From the NCBI GenBank assembly GCA_030998225.1, contig JAPYXD010000746.1, forward strand, positions 558,001 through 622,000: a stretch of 64,000 nt of DNA, read 5' to 3'. Position numbers and translations under genes: made by a program. The notes beneath the pieces are model-generated. The model did not search any database. It was not told the DNA's origin and saw only the letters and a list, made by a program, of their open reading frames with translations. Positions 37,524 through 49,598 of the stretch are shown piece after piece. Within the stretch, counting starts at the first letter, position 1. Each line of letters starts with the position of its first letter. This DNA comes from Diplolepis rosae (taxonomy: Eukaryota; Arthropoda; Insecta; Hymenoptera; Diplolepididae).

Positions 37524-40500
37524 TTGCTTGGCCACTTTATAGCAATTCTTATACTCCTAAGAATTCGCGCATTACTTGGCCACCTTACTTTAAGTCAGAG
37601 TTCGGAAATCTCGCGTATTAGTTGGCCACTTTATAACAATTCTCTTACTCCTAAGAATTCGCGCATTACTTGGCCACGATTTTCAAGACATACTTCGCTT
37701 AACTCGCGTATTACTTGGCTACTTATAAAAATTCTTATACTCCTAAGAACTCGCGCATTACTTGGCCACCTTACTTAAAGTCAGAGTACGGAAATCTCGC
37801 GCATTACTTGGCTACTTTAGAAAAATTCTTATACTCCTATGAATTCGCTTATTACTTGGCCATCTTACTTAAAGTCAGAATACGGAAATCTCGCGCATTG
37901 CTTGGCCACCTTACTTAAGGTCAGAGTCCGGTAATCTCGGGTATTACTTGGCCACTTTATAGCAATTCTTATACTCCTAAGAATTCGCGCATTACTTGGC
38001 CACCTTATTTAAATTCAGAGTCCGGAAATCTCGCGCATTACTTGGCCACTCTTTTCAGGACAGGCTTCGTCTAACTCGCGCATTACGAGGCCACATATGT
38101 ATTTATATCAGTCATGAGGTCCATTGAACTCTCGCATTACTTGGCCACCTTACTTTAAGTCAGAGTCCGGAAATCTCGCGTATTACTTGGCCACTTTAGA
38201 AAAATTCTTAAAATCCTAAGAACTCGCGCATTACTTGGCCACGTTACTTTAACTCAGAGTTCGGAAATCTCGCGTATTAGTTGGCCACTTTATAACAATT
38301 CTTATACTCCTAAGAATTCGTGCATTACTTTGCCACCTTATTTAAAGTCAGATTCCGGAAATCTCGCGTAGTACTTGGACACTTTAGAAAAATTCTTATA
38401 CTCCTATGAATTCGCTTATTACTTGCCCATCTTACTTAAAGTCAGAATACGGAAATCTCGCGCATTGCTTGGCCACCTTACTTAAGGTCAGAGTCCGGTA
38501 ATCTCGGGTATTACTTAGCCACTTTCTAGCAATTCTTATACTCCTAAGAATTCGCGCATTACTTGGCCACCTTATTTAAATTCAGAGTTGGAAATCTCGC
38601 GCATTACTTGGCCACTCTTTTCAGGACAGGCTTCGTCTAACTCGCGTATTACGCGGCCACATATGTATTAATATTATTCTTGAGGTCCATTGAACTCTCG
38701 CATTACTTGGACTCCTTACTTAAAGTAAGAGTCCGGAAATCTCGCCTATTACTTGGTCACTTTAGAAAAATTCTTAAAATCCTAAGAACTCGCGCATTAC
38801 TTGGCCACGTTACTTTAACTCAGAGTTCGGAAATCTCGCGTATTAGTTGGCCACTTTATAACAATTCTTATACTCCTAAGAACTCGCGCATTAATTTGCC
38901 AACTTAATTAAAGTCAGATTCAGGAAATCTCGAGTATTACTTGTACACTTTAGAAAAACTATTATACTCCTATGAGTTCGCGTATTACTTGGCCACCTTA
39001 CTTAAAGTCAGAGTACGGAAATCTCGCGCATTACTTGGCTACTTATAAAAATTCTCTTACTCCTAAGAATTCGCGCATTACTTGGTCACTCTTTTCAAGA
39101 CAGACTTCGTTTAACTCGCGTATTACTTAGCCACTTATTTATTTATATCAGTCATGAGGTACATTGTACTCGCGTATTACTTGGCCACTTATTTATTTAT
39201 ATCAGTCATGAGGTACATTGAACTCGCGTATTACTTGGATACTTATAAAATTTCTTATACTCCTAAGAATTCGCGCATTACTTGGCCACTATTTTCAAGA
39301 CAAACTTCGCTTAACTCGCGTATTACTTGGCTACTTATAAAAATTCTTATACTCCTAAGAACTCGCGCATTACTTGGCCACCTTCTGAAAGTCAGAGTAC
39401 GGAAATCTCGCGCATTACTTGGCTACTTATAAAAATTCTCTTACTCCTAAGAATTCGCGCATTACTTGGTCACTCTTTTCAAGACAGACTTCGTTTAACT
39501 CGCGTATTACTTGGCCACTTATTTATTTATATCTGTCATGAGGTACATTGAACTCGCGTATTACTTGGCTACTTATAAAAATTCTTATACTCCTAAGAAT
39601 TTGCGCATTACTTGGCCACTATTTTTCAAGACAAACTTCGCTTAACTCGCGTATTACTTGGCTACTTATAAAAATTCTTATACTCCTAAGAACTCGCGCA
39701 GTACTTGGCCACCTTACTTAAAGTCAGAGTACGGAAATCTCGCGTATTAGATGGCCACTTTATAACAATTCTTATACTCCTAAGAATTTGTGCATTACTT
39801 GGCCACCTTATTTAAAGTCAGATTCCGGAAATCTCGCGTGTTACTTGGCCACTTTAGAAAAATTCTTATACTCCTATGAATTCGCTTATTACTTGGCCAT
39901 CTTACTTAAAGTCAGAATACGGAAATCTCGCGCATTGCTTTGGCCACCTTACTTAAGGTCAGAGTCTGGTAATCTCGCGTATTACTTGGCCACTTTATAA
40001 AAGTTCTTATACTCCTAAGAATTCGCGCATTACTTGGCCACCTTACTTTAAGTAAGAGTTCTGAAATCTCGCGTATTAGTTGGCCACTTTATAACAATTC
40101 TCTTACTTCTAAGAATTCGCGCATTACTTGGCCACTCTTTTCAGGACAGACTTCGCTTAACTCGCGTATTACTTGGCTACTTATAAAAAATTCTTATACT
40201 CCCTAAGAACTCGCGCATTACTTGGCCACCTTACTTAAAGTCAGAGTACGGAAATCTCGCGCATTACTTGGCTACTTTAGAAAAATTCTTATACTCCTAT
40301 GAATTCGCTTATTACTTGGCCATCTTACTTAAAGTCAGAATACGGAAATCTCGCGCATTGCTTGGCCACCTTACTTAAGGTCAGAGTCCGGTAATCTCGG
40401 GTATTACTTGGCCACTTTATAGCAATTCTTATACTCCTAAGAATTCGCGCATTACTTGGCCACCTTATTTAAATTCAGAGTCCGGAAATCTCGCGCATTA

Positions 40501-42399
40501 CTTGGCCACTCTTTTCAGGACAGGCTTCGTCTAACTCGCGCATTACGAGGCCACATATGTATTTATATCAGTCATGAGGTCCATTGAACTCTCGCATTAC
40601 TTGGCCACCTTACTTTAAGTCAGAGTCCGGAAATCTCGCGTATTACTTCTGGCCACTTTAGAAAAATTCTTAAAATCCTAGGAACTCGCGCATTACTTGG
40701 CCACGTTACTTTAACTCAGAGTTCGGAAATCTCGCGTATTAGTTGGCCACTTTATAACAATTCTTATACTCCTAAGAATTCGTGCATTACTTTGCCACCT
40801 TATTTAAAGTCAGATTCCGGAAATCTCGCGTAGTACTTGGACACTTTAGAAAAATTCTTATACTCCTATGAATTCGCGTATTACTTGGCCACTTTACTTA
40901 AAGTCAGAGTACGGAAATCTCGCGCATTACTTGGCTACTTATAAAAATTCTCTTACTCCTAAGAATTCGCGCATTACTTGGCCACGTTACTTTAACTCAG
41001 AGTTCGGAAATCTCGCGTATTAGTTGGCCACTTTATAACAATTCTTATACTCCTAAGAATACGTGCATTACTTTGCCACCTTATTTAAAGTCAGATTCCG
41101 GAAATCTCGCGTATTACTTGGACACTTTATAAAAATTCTAATACTCCTAATAACTCGCGCATTACTTGGCCACCTTACTTTAAGTCAGAGTTCGGAAATC
41201 TTGCGTAATAGTTGGCCACGTTACTTTAACTCAGAGTTCGGAAATCTCGCGTATTAGTTGGCCACTTTATAACAATTCTTATACTCCTAAGAATTCGTGC
41301 ATTACTTTGCCACCTTATTTAAAGTCAGAGTCCGGTAATCTCGGGTATTACTTGGCCACTTTATAGCAATTCTTATACTCCTAAGAATTCGCGCATTACT
41401 TGGCCACCTTATTTAAATTCAGAGTCCGGAAATCTCGCGCATTACTTGGCCACTCTTTTTAGGACAGGCTTCGTCTAACTCGCGCATTACGAGGCCACAT
41501 ATGTACTTATATCAGTCATGAGGTCCATTGAACTCGCGCATTACTTGGCCACCTTACTTTAAGTCGGAGTCCGGAAATCTCGCGTATTACTTGGCCACTT
41601 TAGAAAAATTCTTAAAATCCTAAGAAATCGCGCATTACGGGGCCACCTTACTTTAAGTCAGAGTTCGGAAATCTCGCGTATTAGTTGGCCACTTTATAAC
41701 AATTCTTATACTCCTAAGAATTCGTGCATTACTTTGCCACCTTATTTAAAGTCAGAGTCCGGTAATCTCGGGTATTACTTGGCCACTTTATAGCAATTCT
41801 TATACTACGAAGAATTCGCGCATTACTTGGCCACCTTAATTAAATTAAGAGTCCGGAAATCTCGCGCATTACTTGGCCACTCTTTTTCAGGACAGCCTTC
41901 GTCTAACTCGCGCATTACGAGGCGACATATGTATTTATATCAGTCATGAGGTCCATTGAACTCGCGCATTACTTGGCCACCTTATTTAAAGTCAGAGTCC
42001 GGAAATCTCGCGTATTACTTGGCCACTTTAGAAAAATTCTTATACTCCTATGATTTCGCGTATTACTTGGCCACCTTACTTAAAGTCAGAGTCTGGAAAT
42101 CTCGCGCATTACTTGGCTACTTATAAAAACTCTTATACTCCTAAGAACTCGCGCATTACTTGATCACCTTACTTAAAGTCAGAGTCGGGAAATCTCGCTT
42201 ATTACTTTGCCACTTTAGAAAAATTCTTAAAATCCTAAGAACTCGCGCATTACTTGGCCACATTACTTTAAGTCAGAGTCCGGAAATCTCGCGTATTACT
42301 TGTCCACTTTAGAAAAATTCTTAAAATCCTATGAACACTCGCATTACTTGGCCACCTTACTTTAAGTCAGAGTTCGGAAATCTCGCGTATTAGTTGGCC
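37524..42399 (+). repeat. Rearranged P/Q/T mixture
   Basis: P-like material resumes near 37440-38090. A dB monomer at about 38092 recurs at about 40551, and the rare CGCGTAGTACTTGG recurs at 38366 and 40828, showing a duplicated segment at about 2.46 kb offset. A dC monomer with its palindrome lies at about 38659-38734. A Q-like 384-bp repeat lies at 39082/39466. T-like material occupies about 41.1-42.0 kb. No complete P, Q or R unit is present. Confidence 0.82.
38885..38985 (+). repeat. Hypermutated monomer patch
   Basis: Two adjacent monomers carry clustered changes: TTAATTTGCCAACTTAATTA, GATTCAGG, CGAGTATTACTTGTAC, AAAACTATTATACTCC and ATGAGTTCG. Flanking monomers match the Q consensus. 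Confidence 0.75.
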
Positions 42400-43100
42400 A
42401 CTTAATAACAATTCTATTACTCCTAAGAATTCGCGCATTACTTGACCACCTTATTTAAATTCAGATTCCGGAAATCTCGCGTATTACTTGGCCACTCTTT
42501 TCAGGACAGGCTTCGTCTAACTCGCGCATTACCAGGCCACATATGTATTTATATCAGTCATGAGGTCCATTGAACTCGCGCATTATTTGGCCACCTTACT
42601 TTAAGTCAGAGTCCGGAAATCTCGCGTATTACTTGGCCACTTTAGAAAAATTCTTAAAATCCTAAAAACTCGCGCATTACTTGCCCACGTTACTTTAACT
42701 CAGAGTTCGGAAATCTCGCGTATTAGTTGGCCACTATATAACAATTCTTATACTCCTAAGAATTCGTGCATTACTTTGCCACCTTATTTAAAGTCAGATT
42801 CCGGAAATCTCGCGTATTACTTGGACACTTTAGAAAAATTATTATACTCCTATGAATTCGCGTATTACTTGGCCACTTTACTTAAAGTCAGAGTACAGAA
42901 ATCTCGCGCATTACTTGGCTACTTATAAAAATTCTTATACTCCTAAGAACTCGCGCATTACTTGGCCACCTTACTTTAAGTCAGAGTCCGGAAATCTCGC
43001 GTATTAGTTGGCCACTTTATAACAATTCTCTTACTCCTAAGAATTCGCGCATTACTTGGCCACTCTTTTCAAGACAGACTTCCTTTAACTCGCGTATTAC
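42400..43100 (+). repeat. R-type segment upstream of the 751/797 modules
   Basis: Contains a dB monomer after TTACCAGGCCAC at about 42530, followed 563-569 bp later by a dA monomer. The equivalent region precedes the modules at 29165, 51623 and 57402. Left of this point the similarity to R units ends. Confidence 0.8.
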
Positions 43101-43851
43101 TTGGCCACTTATGTATTTATATCAGTCATGAGGTACATTGAACTCGCGTATTACTTGGCTACTTATAAAAATTCTTATACTCCTAAGAATTCGCGCATTA
43201 CATGGCCACTATTTTCAAGACATACTTCGCTTAACTCGCGTATTACTTGGCTACTTATAAAAATTCTTATACTCCTAAGAACTCGCGCATTACTTGGCCA
43301 CCTGACTTAAAGTCAGAGTACGGAAATCTCGCGCATTACTTGGCCACCTTACTTTAAGTCAGAGTACAGAAATCTCGCGCATTACTTGGCTACTTATAAA
43401 AATTCTTATACTCCTAAGTATTCGCGCATTACTTGGCCTCTATTTTCAAGACATACTTCGCTTAACTCGCGTATTACTTGGCTACTTATAAAAATTCTTA
43501 TACTCCTAAGAACTCGCGCATTACTTGGCCACCTTACTTAAAGTCAGAGTACGGAATTCTCGCGTATTAGATGGCCACTTTATAACGATTCTTATACTCC
43601 TAAGAATTTGTGCATTACTTGGCCACCTTATTTAAAGTCAGATTCCGGAAATCTCGCGTATTACTTGGCCACTTTAGAAAAATTCTCATACTCCTATGAA
43701 TTCGCTTATTACTTGGCCATCTTACTTAAAGTCAGAATACGGAAATCTCGCGCATTGCTTGGCCACCTTATAACAATTCTCTTACTCCTAAGAATTCGCG
43801 CATTACTTGGCCACTCTTTTCAAGACAGACTTCGTTTAACTCGCGTATTAC
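43101..43851 (+). repeat. 751-bp module (16 monomers)
   Basis: Monomer order d b c b a a b c b a b a b a b c. Lengths 54+47+45+47+46+46+47+45+47+46+48+46+48+46+48+45 sum to exactly 751. Relative to the following 797-bp module it lacks one class a monomer of 46 bp (the GGTAATG TCGGG subtype). Equivalent copies lie at 51623-52373 and 57402-58153. Confidence 0.94.
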
Positions 43852-44648
43852 TTGGCCACTTATGTATTTATATCAGTCATGAGGTACATTGAACTCGCGT
43901 ATTACTTGGCTACTTATAAAAATTCTTATACTCCTAAGAATTCGCGCATTACATGGCCACTATTTTCAAGACATACTTCGCTTAACTCGCGTATTACTTG
44001 GCTACTTATAAAAATTCTTATACTCCTAAGAACTCGCGCATTACTTGGCCACCTGACTTAAAGTCAGAGTACGGAAATCTCGCGCATTACTTGGCCACCT
44101 TACTTTAAGTCAGAGTACAGAAATCTCGCGCATTACTTGGCTACTTATAAAAATTCTTATACTCCTAAGTATTCGCGCATTACTTGGCCTCTATTTTCAA
44201 GACATACTTCGCTTAACTCGCGTATTACTTGGCTACTTATAAAAATTCTTATACTCCTAAGAACTCGCGCATTACTTGGCCACCTTACTTAAAGTCAGAG
44301 TACGGAATTCTCGCGTATTAGATGGCCACTTTATAACGATTCTTATACTCCTAAGAATTTGTGCATTACTTGGCCACCTTATTTAAAGTCAGATTCCGGA
44401 AATCTCGCGTATTACTTGGCCACTTTAGAAAAATTCTCATACTCCTATGAATTCGCTTATTACTTGGCCATCTTACTTAAAGTCAGAATACGGAAATCTC
44501 GCGCATTGCTTGGCCACCTTACTTAAGGTCAGAGTCCGGTAATGTCGGGTATTACTTGGCCACTTTATAGCAATTCTTATACTCCTAAGAATTCGCGCAT
44601 TACTTGGCCACTCTTTTCAAGACAGACTTCGTTTAACTCACGTATTAC
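43852..44648 (+). repeat. 797-bp module (17 monomers)
   Basis: Same order as the 751-bp module with the extra class a monomer restored, d b c b followed by the 13-monomer tail typical of P units. It directly precedes P copy 3. Equivalent copies lie at 29165, 52374 and 58154. The last class c junction reads AACTCACG instead of AACTCGCG, shared with 53157-53164 and 58937-58944. Confidence 0.94.
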
Positions 44649-46855
44649 TTGGCCACTTATGTATTTATATCAGTCATGAGGTACATTGAACTCGCGCATT
44701 ACTTGGCTACTTATAAAAATTCTTATACTCCTAAGTATTCGCGCATTACTTGGCCTCTATTTTCAAGACATACTTCGCTTAATTCGCGTATTACTTGGCT
44801 ACTTATAAAAATTCTTATACTCCTAAGAATTCGCGCATTACTTGGCCACTATTTTCAAGACATACTTCGCTTAACTCGCGTATTACTTGGCTACTTATAA
44901 AAATTCTTATACTCCTAAGAACTCGCGCATTACTTGGCCACTTTATAAAAATTCTTACACTCCTAAGAATTCGCGCATTACTTGGCCACCTTACTTTAAG
45001 TCAGAGTACGGAAATCTCGCGCATTACTTGGCTACTTTAGAAAAATTCTTATACTCCTATGAATTCGCTTATTACTTGGCCACCTTACTTAAAGTCAGAG
45101 TCCGGAAATCTCGCGTATTACTTGGCCACTTTAGAAAAATTCTTAAAATCCTAAGAACTCGCGCATTACTTGGCCACTTTACTTAAAGTCAGAGTACGGA
45201 AATCTCACGCATTACTTGGCCACTTTATAAAAATTCTTACACTCCTAAGAATTCGCGCATTACTTGGCCATCTTACTTAAAGTCAGAATACGGAAATCTC
45301 GCGCATTGCTTGGCCACCTTACTTAAGGTCAGAGTCTGGTAATCTCGGGTATTGCTTGGCCACTTTATAGCAATTCTTATACTCCTAAGAATTCGCGCAT
45401 TACTTGGCCACCTTACTTTAAGTCAGAGTTCGGAAATCTCGCGTATTAGTTGGCCACTTTTATAACAATTCTCTTACTCCTAAGAATTCGCGCCTTACTT
45501 GGCCACTATTTTCAAGACAGACTTCGTTTTAATCGCGTTTTACTTGTCTACTTATAAAAATTCTTATACTCCTAAGAACTCGCGCATTACTTGGCCACCT
45601 TACTTAAAGTCAGAGTACGGAAATCTCGCGCATTACTTGGCTACTTTAGAAAAATTCTTATACTCCTATGAATTCGCTTATTACTTGCCCATCTTACTTA
45701 AAGTCAGAATACGGAAATCTCGCGCATTGCTTGGCCACCTTACTTAAGGTCAGAGTCCGGTAATCTCGGGTATTACTTGGCCACTTTATAGCAATTCTTA
45801 TACTCCTAAGAATTCGCGCATTACTTGGCCACCTTATTTAAATTCAGAGTCCGGAAATCTCGCGCATTACTTGGCCACTTTTTTTAGGTCAGGCTTCAAT
45901 TAACTCGCGTATTACGCGGCCACATATGTATTAATATTATTCTTGAGGTCCATTGAACTCTCGCATTACTTGGACTCCTTACTTAAAGTAAGAGTCCGGA
46001 AATCTCACCTATTACTTGGCCACTTTATAAAAATTCTTAAAATCCTAAGAACTCGCGCATTACTTGGCCACGTTACTTTAACTCAGAGTTCGGAAATCTC
46101 GCGTATTAGTTGGCCACTTTATAACAATTCTTATACTCCTAAGAATTCGTGCATTACTTTGCCACCTTATTTAAAGTCAGATTCCGGAAATCTCGCGTAT
46201 TACTTGGACACTTTAGAAAAATTCTTATACTCCTAAGAACTCGCGCATTACTTGGCCACCTGACTTAAAGTCAGAGTACGGAAATCTCGCGCATTACTTG
46301 GCCACCTTACTTTAAGTCAGAGTACAGAAATCTCGCGCATTACTTGGCTACTTATAAAAATTCCTATACTCCTAAGTATTCGCGCATTACTTGGCCTCTA
46401 TTTTCAAGACATACTTCGCTTAACTCGCGTATTACTTGGCTACTTATAAAAATTCTTATACTCCTAAGAACTCGCGCATTACTTGGCCACCTTACTTAAA
46501 GTCAGAGTACGGAAATCTCGCGTATTAGATGGCCACTTTATAACAATTCTTATACTCCTAAGAATTTGTGCATTACTTGGCCACCTTATTTAAAGTCAGA
46601 TTCCGGAAATCTCGCGTATTACTTGGCCACTTTAGAAAAATTCTCATACTCCTATGAATTCGCTTATTACTTGGCCATCTTACTTAAAGTCAGAATACGG
46701 AAATCTCGCGCATTGCTTGGCCACCTTACTTAAGGTCAGAGTCCGGTAATGTCGGGTATTACTTGGCCACTTTATAGCAATTCTTATACTCCTAAGAATT
46801 CGCGCATTACTTGGCCACTCTTTTCAAGACAGACTTCGTTTAACTCGCGTATTAC
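44649..46855 (+). repeat. Higher-order unit P, copy 3 (2207 bp)
   Basis: Same landmark order as copy 1, with dA at the start and dC at about 45921. It carries private or semi-private variants: ATCTCACCTATT at about 46010 (also in Q copy 2), a diverged c monomer at 45876-45903 and a patch at 45510-45560 (TCGTTTTAATCGCGTTTTAC). Confidence 0.94.
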
Positions 46856-47704
46856 TTGGCCACTTATGTATTTATATCAGTCATGAGGTACATTGAACTC
46901 GCGCATTACTTGGCTACTTATAAAAGTTCTTATACTCCTAAGTATTCGCGCATTACTTGGCCTCTATTTTCAAGACATACTTCGCTTAATTCGCGTATTA
47001 CTTGGCTACTTATAAAAATTCTTATACTCCTAAGAATTCGCGCATTACTTGGCCACTATTTTCAAGACATACTTCGCTTAACTCGCGTATTACTTGGCTA
47101 CTTATAAAAATTCTTATACTCCTAAGAACTCGAGCATTACTTGGCCACTTTATAAAAATTCTTACACTCCTAAGAATTCGCGCATTACTTGGCCACCTTA
47201 CTTAAAGTCAGAGTACGGAAATCTCGCGCATTACTTGTCCACTTTAGAAAAATTCTTATACTCCTATGAATTCGCGCATTACTTGGCCACCTTATTTAAA
47301 GTCAGAGTCCGGAAATCTCGCGTATTACTTGGCCACTTTAGAAAAATTCTTAAAATCCTAAGAACTCGCGCATTACTTGGCCACCTTACTTAAAGTCAGA
47401 GTACGGAAATCTCGCGCATTACTTGGCCACTTTATAAAAATTCTTACACTCCTAAGAATTCGCGCATTACTTGGCCATCTTACTTAAAGTCAGAATACGG
47501 AAATCTCGCGCATTGCTTGGCCACCTTACTTAAGGTCAGAGTCTGGTAATCTCGGGTATTGCTTGGCCACTTTATAGCAATTCTTATACTCCTAAGAATT
47601 CGCGCATTACTTGGCCACCTTACTTTAAGTCAGAGTTCGGAAATCTCGCGTATTAGTTGGCCACTTTATAACAATTCTCTTACTCCTAAGAATTCGCTCA
47701 TTAC

Positions 47705-47765
47705 TTGGCCACTATTTACAAGACCTAATGCGGTTAAGTCGCGGATTACGTGGCCACTTATAAAA
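47705..47765 (+). repeat. Diverged class c monomer in Q copy 1
   Basis: The class c segment reads ATTTACAAGACCTAATGCGG then TTAAGTCGCGGATTACG, with about ten differences from the c consensus in under 50 bp. This removes the CENP-B-like TTCG. Flanking b monomers are normal. Confidence 0.75.
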
Positions 47766-48549
47766 ATTCTTATACTCCTAAGAACTCGCGCATTACTTGG
47801 CCACCTTACTTAAAGTCATAGTACGGAAATCTCGCGTATTACTTGGCCACTTTAGAAAATTTTTATGCTCCTATGTATTCGCGTATTACTTGCCCATCTT
47901 ACTTAAAGTCAGAATACGGAAATCTCGCGCATTGCTTGGCCACCTTACTTAAGGTCAGAGTCCGGTAATCTCGGGTATTACTTGGCCACTTTATAGCAAT
48001 TCTTATACTCCTAAGAATTCGCGCATTACTTGGCCACCTTATTTAAATTCAGAGTCCGGAAATCTCTCGCATTACTTGGCCACTCTTTTCAGGACAGGCT
48101 TCGTCTAACTCGCGTATTACGCGGCCACATATGTATTAATATTATTCTTGAGGTCCATTGAACTCTCGCATTACTTGGACTCCTTACTTAAAGTAAGAGT
48201 CCGGAAATCTCGCCTATTACTTGGCCACTTTAGAAAAATTCTTAAAATCCTAAGAACTCGCGCATTACTTCGCCACGTTACTTTAACTCAGAGTTCGGAA
48301 ATCTCGCGTATTAGTTGGCCACTTTATAACAATTCTTATACTCCTAAGAATTCGTGCATTACTTTGCCACCTTATTTAAAGTCAGATTCCGGAAATCTCG
48401 CGTATTACTTGGACACTTTAGAAAAATTCTTATACTCCTATGAATTCGCGTATTACTTGGCCACTTTACTTAAAGTCAGAGTACGGAAATCTCGCGCATT
48501 ACTTGGCTACTTATAAAAATTCTCTTACTCCTAAGAATTCGCGCATTAC

Positions 48550-49317
48550 TTGGTCACTCTTTTCAAGACAGACTTCGTTTAACTCGCGTATTACTTAGCC
48601 ACTTATTTATTTATATCAGTCATGAGGTACATTGTACTCGCGTATTACTTGGCCACTTATTTATTTATATCAGTCATGAGGTACATTGAACTCGCGTATT
48701 ACTTGGCTACTTATAAAAATTCTTATACTCCTAAGAATTCGCGCATTACTTGGCCACTATTTTCAAGACAAACTTCGCTTAACTCGCGTATTACGTGGCT
48801 ACTTATAAAAATTCTTATACTCCTAAGAACTCGCGCATTACTTGTCCACCTTCTGAAAGTCAGAGTACGGAAATCTCGCGCATTACTTGGCTACTTATAA
48901 AAATTCTCTTACTCCTAAGAATTCGCGCATTACTTGGTCACTCTTTTCAAGACAGACTTCGTTTAACTCGCGTATTACTTAGCCACTTATTTATTTATAT
49001 CAGTCATGAGGTACATTGTACTCGCGTATTACTTGGCCACTTATTTATTTATATCAGTCATGAGGTACATTGAACTCGCGTATTACTTGGCTACTTATAA
49101 AAATTCTTATACTCCTAAGAATTTGCGCATTACTTGGCCACTATTTTCAAGACAAACTTCGCTTAACTCGCGTATTACTTGGCTACTTATAAAAATTCTT
49201 ATACTCCTAAGAACTCGCGCATTACTTGGCCACCTTACTTAAAGTCAGAGTACGGAAATCTCGCGTATTAGATGGCCACTTTATAACAATTCTTATACTC
49301 CTAAGAATTTGTGCATT
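48550..49317 (+). repeat. 384-bp tandem repeat inside Q copy 1
   Basis: Within the Q-specific block, class c monomers with core TTGGTCACTC start at 48550 and 48934, exactly 384 bp apart (c d d b c b a b; 45+54+54+47+45+47+45+47). The a monomer is a 45-bp variant with CCTTCTGAAAG. The same 384-bp spacing occurs at 39082/39466 and 62854/63238. Confidence 0.9.
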
Positions 49318-49598
49318 ACTTAGCCACCTTATTTAAAGTCAGATTCCGGAAATCTCGCGTGTTACTTGGCCACTTTAGAAAAATTCTTATACTCCTATGA
49401 ATTCGCTTATTACTTGGCCATCTTACTTAAAGTCAGAATACGGAAATCTCGCGCATTGCTTGGCCACCTTACTTAAGGTCAGAGTCCGGTAATGTCGGGT
49501 ATTACTTGGCCACTTTATAGCAATTCTTATACTCCTAAGAATTCGCGCATTACTTGGCCACTCTTTTCAAGACAGACTTCGTTTAACTCGCGTATTAC

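Larger units (their letters stand above)
46856..49598 (+). repeat. Higher-order unit Q, copy 1 (2743 bp)
   Basis: Identical in plan to P except that two class a monomers (92 bp, P monomers 35-36) are replaced by 13 monomers (a b c d d b c b a b c d d, 630 bp). The difference of 538 bp plus 2206 gives 2744; a one-base deletion near 47850 (GAAAATTTTTATGCTCC) explains 2743. It contains a diverged stretch at 47705-47760. It shares TTCGCCACG and ATCTCTCGC with Q copy 2. Confidence 0.93.

Noticed and set aside
48550..49317. Iteron-type replication origin
   Set aside because: Directly repeated motifs are present throughout, not clustered next to a replication gene or AT-rich opener, so the spacing is just satellite periodicity.
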